A stretch of DNA of 21,303 nucleotides from UBA9547 sp043769845 (GTDB lineage Bacteria; Bacteroidota; Bacteroidia; Cytophagales; UBA9547), in contig JAYVIX010000078.1 of NCBI GenBank assembly GCA_043769845.1, positions 1 through 21,303 on the forward strand. The letters are read 5' to 3'. Shown piece by piece: positions 1 through 8,085 of this stretch. The position numbers and the translations under genes were made by a program. The first letter of the stretch is position 1, and the number at the start of each line of letters is the position of its first letter. A model generated the notes under the pieces. The model was not told the origin of the DNA. It ran no database searches and saw only the letters and a list, made by a program, of their open reading frames with translations.

Positions 1-12
1 TTAAATGCTTTC

Positions 13-53
13 ATATAAGCAATATAGCACTTAAATGCCTGTATTGCTTATAT
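13..53. repeat. 12-bp dyad upstream of the protease gene
   Basis: Perfect inverted repeat: ATATAAGCAATA at 13-24 and its complement TATTGCTTATAT at 42-53, separated by 17 bases. The octamer TTAAATGC also occurs as a direct repeat at 1-8 and 31-38, the second copy in the loop. There is no T-tract, so it is not a clear terminator. It lies about 100 bases before the protease start and could be an operator, a cruciform or the end of an upstream unit; the sequence does not decide. Confidence 0.5.
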
Positions 54-151
54 TTACAACTAAATACATGAAATATTTAGGTTTTTAGAGGTGACCATAT
101 GTGATACATTTAGTGAGATATATTTAACTCTATACTTTTTAATTAATCAAA

Positions 152-3100
152 ATGAAAAGAAAAATTTTAAAGCTATGTGTGGCGATGTCCATGTTTTGGC
201 AAGTTGCAGATGCGCAGAATGTCGATTCAAATGGTCGGCACCATGTAAAATTAAGGTCGGGTCATTATGTGCCTGATGCAAAAGTAGTCTTGAAAAAATC
301 AAGCGTGAAAGCTCGACTGAGTAACGAAGAGTTGGGAGGTGAATATGTAATCATCCAATTCCATTCATTGCCTACCGCTCAAGAGAAGTTAAATCTTTTA
401 AAATCGGGTATAAATCTATTGGATTATATTCCAGATTATGCCTACATAGCTAGGTTGGATTCAAAGGTAAATGAAAACACCCTAAAGTCGATTGCAGCAA
501 TTAGAAGTGTAGAACCTTTCAAAAGCAAAGACAAGATTGATCCAAATTTTGCAAACAAAGCATCTTACAAACACGCAGTGAGTGGGAATGGAGAGATATC
601 GATGCTTGTTACCCTTTTTAAAGAAGTAAAAAAAGCGACTTTTTTGTCGAAATTTACAGATTTAGGTATAAAAGCGGATACCAATACCGTTTACAAAGAG
701 AATGTGATTTCTGTAAAAGCTACGTTCAGTGAAATCGAACAGATTGCGGTGTTAGATGAAGTACAGTACATTACTTTTATCACTCCCAAACCTGAAAGTA
801 TCTCGCTCGAAACAAATGCAAATCATCGAGTAAATGCAGTTCAGAGTACTATTGTCGGTGCCAAAAACTTGAGAGGTGAAGGAGTTGTTATCGGTGTGGG
901 CGATAATGGTGTAGTCTTTGATCATTCAGATTTACAACAACGAATTATTCTGAATGACCAAAGTGGAAATGGAATAGGTGAACATGCCACCCATGTGACA
1001 GGTATTATCGGAGGTAATGGAAACCTTTCTGACACACGAAGTGGAATAGCTACTAAATCCAATTTTGTGATAGGTTTTTTCAGTACATTGATTTACGAGG
1101 CTCCTGCTTTTATCAATAATTACGGAATGGTATTGACTAATAATTCCTACCACAATCCTGGTGTTCCTACTGGACAATATGAGCATGAAAGTATTCTGGC
1201 AGACAACCAATTGGTGGCAAATCCGGCTCTTTTGCATGTGTTTGCATCTGCAAATCCAGGAAGCGAATACGGTTTAGTGGCAGGTGCTTTTGCCTCTTCA
1301 AAAAACATACTTACAGTTGGTAGTATAGATATTACCAATACAATCGCTGGCTACTCGGGAAGAGGTCCATGTTTAGACGGCCGATTGAAACCCGAAATTG
1401 TATCTATTGGCTCTGATGTGCCTTCAACTGTGGTGGGAAATAAATACGAAAACTGGAATGGTACAAGTATGGCAGCTCCTGCTGTAACAGGTGGACTAGC
1501 TCTTATGTATGAGCATTATAAAAAAATGCATGGCTCAAATCCAAATGCTGGATTAATGAAAGCCATTATTTGTAATACAGCGGATGATTTAGGCAATTCA
1601 GGTCCTGATTATACCTATGGATTTGGTCGAATGAATATAAAAAAAGCCGTGCAGGCCATTGAAGCCGGTAGGTATATTCAGTCGTCAATAAATGCGGGCT
1701 TGTCTAAGAGTCATACAATCACTATTCCATCAGGCACTTCGTTTTTAAAAGTGATGCTGTATTGGAAAGATCAAGCAGGTTCTATATCATCATCTATTGC
1801 GTTGGTAAACAATCTGAATTTATCGGTGACTAACGGAGGTACGACCTATCAACCATGGGTATTGAATCCAACAGCACCAGCAGCAGTTGCGACACGAAGC
1901 ATAGACAACCTAAACAACATAGAGCAAGTAACCTTTGCAAACCCTGCATCTGGAAATTGTTCAATTAGTATCAATGGAAGTGGTATTACAACAGGTGCCA
2001 GTCAAGACTATTTCATTGCGTATGAATTTGTTAAAACAGGAATTGAACTAACCTACCCAATTGGAGGAGAAGTACTAGAGCCATCTAAAACAGAAATTAT
2101 CAGATGGGATTCATACGGCACATCTGCCACCACGAATCTTTTTTATTCTACCAACAATGGCTCTACTTGGAATGCGATAGCTTCGGGTATCCCTACTTCA
2201 TCTGGTTCATATACTTGGCCTGTCCCGAATTTGACCAACGAAAATGTGACTTTCAAGGCAGTTTCGGGTAGTTCTACTTCTACTACAACCAATAAGACAG
2301 TCATTATCCGTACTCCAATCGTTACTAACGAAAGAGGCAACGGAAATGTGTCCTTAAGTTGGTTGCCTGTAAATGGCGCAAGCTTGTATGAGATACTTGT
2401 GCTGAAAAAAACAGACAAAGAAATTCAATCTCTTACTACCACTACTAGTTTGTCTTACACAATCCCAAATGTGGCAAGCAACGATAGCATTTATGTGAGT
2501 GTTCGAGCAGTAACAGCTACCTCAAAAAAAGGGAGAAGATCATACGCTACTTTGCCGAAAACTCCAGATTGTAAATTTACAGCCACCAAAATTACGGGAA
2601 CAGTAATAGGCAGCTTGGGATCATGGAACAATTCTGGCAATACACGCGAGAAGGCGTTTGATGGGGATATCAATAGCTATTTTGATGCACAAGAAGATAT
2701 TGCTTGGGCTGGTTTAGAATTGGCTGCTAAGAATAAAGTAATAGGAATCAGATATTACCCAAGAGAAGGTGCGGCCGAAAGAATGATTGGTGGAAGATTT
2801 CAAGGAAGTTCTACTGCCGATTTTAGTTCTGATGTTGTAGAACTTGCTACCATCACAGCACAACCTGCTTATAGGTGGAATTGTATTCCCGTCACTAACA
2901 GTTCTTCTTTCAAATACCTGCGTTACATCTGTGCGGCTGGCGGTGTGGGCAATGTGTCTGAAATAGAATTTCATGGAACAGTGGCTGCTGTAAATATTAT
3001 TCCTACCGTGATAATCACAAGCCCATTGTCAAATACAAGCATTGAAGCGGCTCCTACGATTACTATTACCGCTAATGCATCTGATGCCGATGGATCTATT

Positions 3101-3817
3101 TTGCAAGTCGATTTCTACATCGGTAGCAATATCGTAGGGACAGATTACACAGCACCATACAGCTATGCATGGAACAATGCAAACCCTGGCACTTACATAC
3201 TTACTGCAAGAGCTATGGATAATGAAGGAGGATATGGTTTCTATACCATCACGGGTGTTACGCTTACTGCACCAACGAACCCAATTGTAGGTCCAGCCTG
3301 TGGAAGCAATAACTCGACTCTTTCGTTTGAATTGAGTGCTGCAAAAAGAACAAATTCCACAGGATACAATTGGTGGTATACGGGGGGAACCCTAAGTATC
3401 GCACCCGTTAGTGGTTCAGCGTTTAAAGCAACTATCTTGACAGGGTCAAACTTCAGTGCTGGCGATATCTGTGTCGGGGTTAATTATAGTGCATCGCCTT
3501 GGTATGCAAGCTATTGCAAGACCGTAACCAAGTGTGTGTCTGCAAGAATGGCAAGCGGTGAAGTGGATGCTGAAACTATGGATAAAGCTCTGGTTGCACC
3601 CAACCCAACTGCCGATCAATTTAACCTGAACATTGTGTCTGATGTGGAATCTGTCTCTGTAGTCAATGAAATAGGCCAAACAGTTTATCAAAAGTCTAAT
3701 CTCTTGGCTGGCGAGAATGTTTCGTTGGGCGAAAATTTCCAATCAGGAATATTTATGCTTTCGATTCGTTACTCAAACGGTATTAGCGAAACCAAACGAA
3801 TAGTAAAAGTGAAATAA
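152..3817 (+). CDS. Secreted S8 (subtilisin-like) serine protease with type IX sorting domain
   Basis: A secreted subtilisin-family endopeptidase of 1221 residues. A signal peptide (about 1-21, ending ADA before QN) is followed by a propeptide-like region to about 230. The catalytic domain (about 233-505) shows the S8 triad: Asp251 in GDNG, His278 in HATHVTG and Ser439 in GTSMAAPAVTGG. Then come a jelly-roll/P-like domain (about 509-625), an Ig-like module starting LTYPIGGEV (from about 631), an FN3-like module (from about 720), a discoidin (F5/8 C)-like domain (about 814-945, AFDGD near its start), a bacterial Ig domain (from about 948) and a Cys-containing module. The last ~75 residues (APNPTADQF to KRIVKVK) match T9SS type A sorting domains, so the protein should cross the outer membrane by type IX secretion and be anchored or released. 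No T9SS machinery genes are in the window. The domain calls after the catalytic part are by eye. Substrate unknown. Confidence 0.93.
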   Translation: MKRKILKLCVAMSMFWQVADAQNVDSNGRHHVKLRSGHYVPDAKVVLKKSSVKARLSNEELGGEYVIIQFHSLPTAQEKLNLLKSGINLLDYIPDYAYIARLDSKVNENTLKSIAAIRSVEPFKSKDKIDPNFANKASYKHAVSGNGEISMLVTLFKEVKKATFLSKFTDLGIKADTNTVYKENVISVKATFSEIEQIAVLDEVQYITFITPKPESISLETNANHRVNAVQSTIVGAKNLRGEGVVIGVGDNGVVFDHSDLQQRIILNDQSGNGIGEHATHVTGIIGGNGNLSDTRSGIATKSNFVIGFFSTLIYEAPAFINNYGMVLTNNSYHNPGVPTGQYEHESILADNQLVANPALLHVFASANPGSEYGLVAGAFASSKNILTVGSIDITNTIAGYSGRGPCLDGRLKPEIVSIGSDVPSTVVGNKYENWNGTSMAAPAVTGGLALMYEHYKKMHGSNPNAGLMKAIICNTADDLGNSGPDYTYGFGRMNIKKAVQAIEAGRYIQSSINAGLSKSHTITIPSGTSFLKVMLYWKDQAGSISSSIALVNNLNLSVTNGGTTYQPWVLNPTAPAAVATRSIDNLNNIEQVTFANPASGNCSISINGSGITTGASQDYFIAYEFVKTGIELTYPIGGEVLEPSKTEIIRWDSYGTSATTNLFYSTNNGSTWNAIASGIPTSSGSYTWPVPNLTNENVTFKAVSGSSTSTTTNKTVIIRTPIVTNERGNGNVSLSWLPVNGASLYEILVLKKTDKEIQSLTTTTSLSYTIPNVASNDSIYVSVRAVTATSKKGRRSYATLPKTPDCKFTATKITGTVIGSLGSWNNSGNTREKAFDGDINSYFDAQEDIAWAGLELAAKNKVIGIRYYPREGAAERMIGGRFQGSSTADFSSDVVELATITAQPAYRWNCIPVTNSSSFKYLRYICAAGGVGNVSEIEFHGTVAAVNIIPTVIITSPLSNTSIEAAPTITITANASDADGSILQVDFYIGSNIVGTDYTAPYSYAWNNANPGTYILTARAMDNEGGYGFYTITGVTLTAPTNPIVGPACGSNNSTLSFELSAAKRTNSTGYNWWYTGGTLSIAPVSGSAFKATILTGSNFSAGDICVGVNYSASPWYASYCKTVTKCVSARMASGEVDAETMDKALVAPNPTADQFNLNIVSDVESVSVVNEIGQTVYQKSNLLAGENVSLGENFQSGIFMLSIRYSNGISETKRIVKVK

Positions 3818-3840
3818 TCAGAACGTTCTTAGTGTAATTG

Positions 3841-3876
3841 AAGGGAGGCGAAAAGTATTCGCCTCCTTTTTTTTGT
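3841..3876 (+). terminator. Rho-independent terminator after the protease gene
   Basis: GGAGGCGAA (3844-3852) pairs with TTCGCCTCC (3858-3866) across a 5-base loop and is followed by a run of T residues. It begins 23 bases after the protease stop codon. The core GAGGCGAA/TTCGCCTC stem recurs after metF near 21007. Confidence 0.9.
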
Positions 3877-4034
3877 TTTAAAATGAATTATATTTTATAA
3901 TACAATTTTAAACCAATAGCTATCTAGCTATATTTTCAATTAATAAAATCACCCCACGTATAAGTCCGCTCACTTTTGTTCGGTCAGTCCTTTAGCTAAC
4001 CAATATTCATTTTCTAAAACACGATCAATTTGTC

Positions 4035-4042
4035 TATTTTTG
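4035..4042 (+). promoter_or_regulatory. -7 promoter element of the OstA-like gene
   Basis: TATTTTTG fits the Bacteroidota -7 consensus TAnnTTTG exactly. I see no convincing -33 TTG at the usual distance. Its final TTG is the first in-frame possible start codon of the gene, so translation more likely begins further down at 4061. Confidence 0.5.
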
Positions 4043-4060
4043 ACACTTAATCTGTTTAGT

Positions 4061-5683
4061 TTGAAAAAGTCGCGCTTATTTTTCCTATTTATATTTCTTT
4101 ATTCTTTTTCCATTTTTGCCCAACAAGAACGTATCGAACTTATTAGTGCAAACGAATTGGAAGGTATTGTGGTCAATGGCCGTAATGCGCGTGTACTTAC
4201 TGGGAATGTGGCTTTAAAACAAGGTGGTACGATTATTTACTGCCAAAAGGCGTTTCATTATTTCGAACAAAACGAAATGGAAGCCTTCGAAAATGTACGT
4301 ATCACACAGGGTGATTCGTTTTCGGTAACGGGCGACAAATTGTTCTATAACGGAAATACCAAATTGGCACAAATACGTGGCCGTGAGGTGGTTATCAAAG
4401 ACAACAAAGCGACTCTTTATACCCAATTTGCTGATTACGACATGGCCAACAAATCGCTCATTTACTACAATGGCGGTCGGGTGGTCGACAATGAAAATAC
4501 CTTGACGAGTGAAGAAGGAACGTATAAATTAAATGAAAAATTATTCACATTCAAAAAGAATGTCGTTCTGAAAAATCCACAGTACACCATGACTTGCGAT
4601 ACTTTGTTGTATAATTCGGGCACACGGATCGCGTATTTCAGGGGAACAACCAAAATCATCAGCAAAGAAGGCGTTTTGTATGCCGAAAAGGGTCAATACA
4701 ACACCATTACCAAACTGATCCTTTTTCAAGGACGATCAAGGATGGATTACAAAGACTACACCATCAGTGCTGATGTGCTGGATTACAACCAGTTTACAGG
4801 CAAAGGAATTGCGCGAAATGGAGTCGAGATAAAATCGTTTCGAGACAGCACAATTGTTTTGGGCGAGCTGGCCTATTACGATCGTTTCAAGGGCTATTCG
4901 AAAGTATATGCTAATGCATTGATGAAAAATAAGTTTGGCGATGACACTTTGTACCTTCAAGCCGACACCCTGATTTCGATCAACGACACGCTGACTGGCA
5001 ATCGCAAAGTACTTGCCTATCATAACGTGCATGTGTACCATTCGCAAATGCAAGCCAAATGCGACTCGCTGGTTTACAACATGTCCGATTCACTTTTGTA
5101 TTTTTATCAAGACCCCGTTTTGTGGAGTTCGGGAAGTCAAATCTTGGCTGATTCTATTTGGATCAAAATGAAAAACCAGAAAATCAACAAGATGTATTTG
5201 CGGAAAAATGCCTTTCTTATTTCAACTGATAGTCTGAAAAATTTCAATCAAGTGAAAGGGCGCAACATGTTGGCCTATTTCAACGACAGTACCAGAATTG
5301 AACGCATTGATGTGAAAGGAAATGGTGAAAGTATTTATTTTGCTTTGGAAGGCGATACCAGTCTTTTGGGAATGAACAAAGTGCAATGCAGCGACATGAC
5401 GGTACGTTTTCAGGGCAAAAAAGTAAAAACAATTACGTTCCTCAAAAAACCTGATGCTGTTTTCATTCCGCCTCACGAAATAGCTGAACCCGATCGCAGG
5501 CTAAAAGGGTATCGTTGGCGAATAAGCGAGCAACCTACTTTGGATCAAATCAAGGCCAAGAAAGATTATTCGGGCATTGTCATTCCACTTATTTTGCCAA
5601 AAGAAATACAAGCAGCGTCTTCTAAAAAAGAGGAAAAGAAGCTTTCACGTAAGGAGAAAAAAGAAAAGCGAAAAACAAAATAA
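4061..5683 (+). CDS. OstA-like (LptA-family) LPS-export protein
   Basis: An OstA/LptA-like periplasmic protein of 540 residues, the family that binds lipopolysaccharide on its way to the outer membrane. A signal peptide starting MKKSRLFFLF and ending IFAQQ is followed by repeated short beta-strand units typical of the OstA fold, with recurring patterns such as ADVLDYN, CDSLVYN and ADSIWIKM. The C-terminus is a Lys/Glu-rich tail (about 520-540). The open frame reaches back to a TTG at 4040, but that TTG is inside a TAnnTTTG promoter box, so I choose the TTG at 4061, which gives a normal signal peptide; no ATG is available nearby. Bacteroidota OstA-like proteins are often this long, compared with under 200 residues for enterobacterial LptA. 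The gene is convergent with the TPR lipoprotein gene, 35 bases away. Confidence 0.85.
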   Translation: MKKSRLFFLFIFLYSFSIFAQQERIELISANELEGIVVNGRNARVLTGNVALKQGGTIIYCQKAFHYFEQNEMEAFENVRITQGDSFSVTGDKLFYNGNTKLAQIRGREVVIKDNKATLYTQFADYDMANKSLIYYNGGRVVDNENTLTSEEGTYKLNEKLFTFKKNVVLKNPQYTMTCDTLLYNSGTRIAYFRGTTKIISKEGVLYAEKGQYNTITKLILFQGRSRMDYKDYTISADVLDYNQFTGKGIARNGVEIKSFRDSTIVLGELAYYDRFKGYSKVYANALMKNKFGDDTLYLQADTLISINDTLTGNRKVLAYHNVHVYHSQMQAKCDSLVYNMSDSLLYFYQDPVLWSSGSQILADSIWIKMKNQKINKMYLRKNAFLISTDSLKNFNQVKGRNMLAYFNDSTRIERIDVKGNGESIYFALEGDTSLLGMNKVQCSDMTVRFQGKKVKTITFLKKPDAVFIPPHEIAEPDRRLKGYRWRISEQPTLDQIKAKKDYSGIVIPLILPKEIQAASSKKEEKKLSRKEKKEKRKTK

Positions 5684-5718
5684 ATCGTCCACCGCTTTTG
5701 CTTGTTTTTTGAATTCCA

Positions 5719-7860
5719 CTATTTACATTTTTTCAAATAATCTCCCATACCTGTCGCGCCCAGTTGCGAGGCTTGTTTGATGTCTTCGCAAGAAGTTTTG
5801 TCTTTGATTTTGATTTTGCTGATTCCGCGATGTTTTAGGCTTTCTTTCAACATGGGGTCCTTGGCTTCCGTTTCCAGATAAATAGCTTTGGTATAGTCTT
5901 CGATGGCTTTGGGATACACTTTCAATTCCTGATAAATAGCACCACGGTTGTGAAATGCTTGCATTAGTTTGTCGTCCAATTCGATCGCTTTGGAGTAATC
6001 GGTCAAGGCTTTGTCGTATATTTTAAAATCAAAAAAGTGTGTTCCTCGGTTGTAGTACACTTTGGCATTGTTTGGGGCTAATTCTACCGCTTTGTCGTAA
6101 TCGACCAAGGCGCCATTTACATCTTTCAAATCGTGTTTCAGATTGGCTCTACAATAATAGGCTTCGAAATTGTTTTGGTTAGTCAAGATCGCTTGATCAT
6201 AATCGGCAATAGCTCCTTTGTAGTTTTGTAATTTGTATTTGGCGTGCGCACGTTTCAATAAGGCATGCGATTCGGTGTCCACATCCTTCTGTGGAACCAC
6301 TTTTACGTGTTTTTTAGTACTCTTTTTTACAAACCCTTTTTCGATTGCCTTGTCATAATCGGCAATGGCACCATTGTAATCTCCCATTTCGATTTTGGCA
6401 CTTGCTCTGTTGGCCAAAGCTTCCGTCAAAGCGGAATCCGTCTGAATCGCTTGGCTGAAATCTTTCACCGAACCTGCATAATCGACCAAATACATTTTTA
6501 CCAATCCACGATTATTAAACGCGGTAGCCGAGTTGTTGTCCTTTTTAATAGTCACCGAATAATCGTCCATCGAACCTATAAAATCGCCCAGATAGGTTCG
6601 CACTACTGCACGTTCGTAGTTGACATTTCCATTGCTCGAATCCAAGGCGAGTGAACTATTATAATCGGCTAAGGCTTCGCTGAAGAGACCTTTTTTGACA
6701 TAACAACGCCCTCTTTCGAAATAAGTAATTGCCTTAAAAACAGGCCCTTGAGTACTGTCTTCGTATTTATCGATCTGAATGGCTTTGCTGAAATCAGAAA
6801 TAGCATCGTTGATACTGTCCTGCTCGGCTTTCGCAATTCCTCGATTCAGAAACGCTTCCGAATACATGCGATTACGTTCGATTGCGTCATCAAAATCGCG
6901 CAAAGCACCGTCCACATCTACCAACTGGAATTTTACTAAACCTCGACCATTGTAGGCAACTGGATCATTTTCCATCTCTATCGACTTGGTGTAATCAACC
7001 AAAGCTTCGTTCAGACGATTGGCTGAAGTGAGAATTTCGGCACGTTTATAGAAAAAATACCCATTGTCAGGTGCCATTTTTATGGCTTGATTGATCATTT
7101 CGAGGGCTTTTTCTGGTTTGTTTTTCTCGATTTCCAGCAAAGCATCGTCATAGCTGGCCAAGGCCATGATGTACGATTGTGCGACCGAATCTACACCCTG
7201 CCCTGCCGATTCCTTTTGTTTGGCAGCCATGAGGTCTTTTTTTGCTCCTTCAAAATCTTTGCCTTTCATTTTCGAACGACCACGACTGGCCAAATAATCC
7301 GAACGTTTACTGTTGAGCGAATAGGCACTATCAAAATCGAGCTGTGCAGCATTGTGGTTTAGAAGTTCGTCTTTAATTATACCACGTCTATAATACGCTT
7401 CGTCTTTTTTGGTTAAATACTTGATAGCAAGTGTGTAATCAAGCATTGCTCCTTCAGGATTTCCTACTTTATTTTTGCAATTGGCTCGGTGGAAATATGC
7501 AAATCCAAATGATGGATTAGAATTTAGAACGCTATCAAATAAAACAATTGCTAATTTATATGATTTTTTATTAATTAATTTAATAGCCTCTTTGAAATCA
7601 TTTTTCGTGATTTTACGTGGTTTATTCGTGCTAAAATATTGTTCATTTTTGGATATTTTAATTTCGCGGACCACTTCTTTTTCTGCCACTTTCACAGTGT
7701 CAATAAAAGGTTCACTTTTGATTTCCTCTCGACTTGTTTTCGAACCGAGCACTACACTTTGCTCGCTCTCTTTTACCTGAGAATTGTTGCATGAAGCCAA
7801 AAAAAGCAACGAAATGAAGTAGGCTAGAACTTGAATTCTAAAAGTCATAAAATGTATCAT
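5719..7860 (-). CDS. TPR-repeat lipoprotein
   Basis: A probable lipoprotein of 713 residues made almost entirely of tetratricopeptide repeats. The N-terminus has a hydrophobic signal with lipobox LASC, the Cys at residue 24. From about residue 70 I count roughly 14-16 TPR units with the familiar pattern of A..DY.KAI followed by A(Y/F).NRG; one longer spacer is rich in Lys. The C-terminus ends in a Cys-containing segment (SCEDIKQASQLG...KKC) often seen after TPR arrays. TPR proteins are scaffolds; the partner cannot be deduced here. ATG at 7848 (MTFRIQ...) is an equally good start and would put the Cys at residue 20. Convergent with the OstA-like gene; a functional link is unproven. Confidence 0.85.
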   Translation of the reverse strand: MIHFMTFRIQVLAYFISLLFLASCNNSQVKESEQSVVLGSKTSREEIKSEPFIDTVKVAEKEVVREIKISKNEQYFSTNKPRKITKNDFKEAIKLINKKSYKLAIVLFDSVLNSNPSFGFAYFHRANCKNKVGNPEGAMLDYTLAIKYLTKKDEAYYRRGIIKDELLNHNAAQLDFDSAYSLNSKRSDYLASRGRSKMKGKDFEGAKKDLMAAKQKESAGQGVDSVAQSYIMALASYDDALLEIEKNKPEKALEMINQAIKMAPDNGYFFYKRAEILTSANRLNEALVDYTKSIEMENDPVAYNGRGLVKFQLVDVDGALRDFDDAIERNRMYSEAFLNRGIAKAEQDSINDAISDFSKAIQIDKYEDSTQGPVFKAITYFERGRCYVKKGLFSEALADYNSSLALDSSNGNVNYERAVVRTYLGDFIGSMDDYSVTIKKDNNSATAFNNRGLVKMYLVDYAGSVKDFSQAIQTDSALTEALANRASAKIEMGDYNGAIADYDKAIEKGFVKKSTKKHVKVVPQKDVDTESHALLKRAHAKYKLQNYKGAIADYDQAILTNQNNFEAYYCRANLKHDLKDVNGALVDYDKAVELAPNNAKVYYNRGTHFFDFKIYDKALTDYSKAIELDDKLMQAFHNRGAIYQELKVYPKAIEDYTKAIYLETEAKDPMLKESLKHRGISKIKIKDKTSCEDIKQASQLGATGMGDYLKKCK

Positions 7861-8039
7861 TTGTAAATGTAAAGGCCTTTCAAGGGCGTTTCGGACTGCA
7901 AAAATCCAGTTTTTTGTTTATTTCTACTAATAAACAAAACTTTGTTGTGCATATACGCAAGTTTTAAAACTTAGGTCGAATATGATTTTTTCTGCTAATA
8001 AGTTAGAAAACGATACAGAACAGCTTTTACTCACAAAAA

Positions 8040-8068
8040 TTGACAAAAGGTGCATTTTCCCTAACTTG
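8040..8068 (+). promoter_or_regulatory. Probable ftsK promoter
   Basis: TTG at 8040-8042, a 19-base spacer, then TAACTTG at 8062-8068, one T short of TAnnTTTG. The predicted transcript would start about 10 bases before the ATG at 8086. The spacing is right for a Bacteroidota housekeeping promoter. Confidence 0.45.
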
Positions 8069-8085
8069 CATCCTCTTAATTTTCC

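Noticed and set aside
3916..3931. Small palindrome ATAGCTA-TC-TAGCTAT between the protease and OstA-like genes
   Set aside because: Seven-base A/T-rich arms in AT-rich intergenic DNA are expected by chance, and nothing nearby supports a function.
5664..5699. AAAAGCG/CGCTTTT pair as terminator between the OstA-like and TPR genes
   Set aside because: Only 7 bp with a loop of about 22 bases and an arm inside the coding region; too weak to claim.
6265..7780. Several + strand frames of 63-129 codons inside the TPR gene
   Set aside because: They are shadows of the repeat-rich - strand gene and show no domain or start context.
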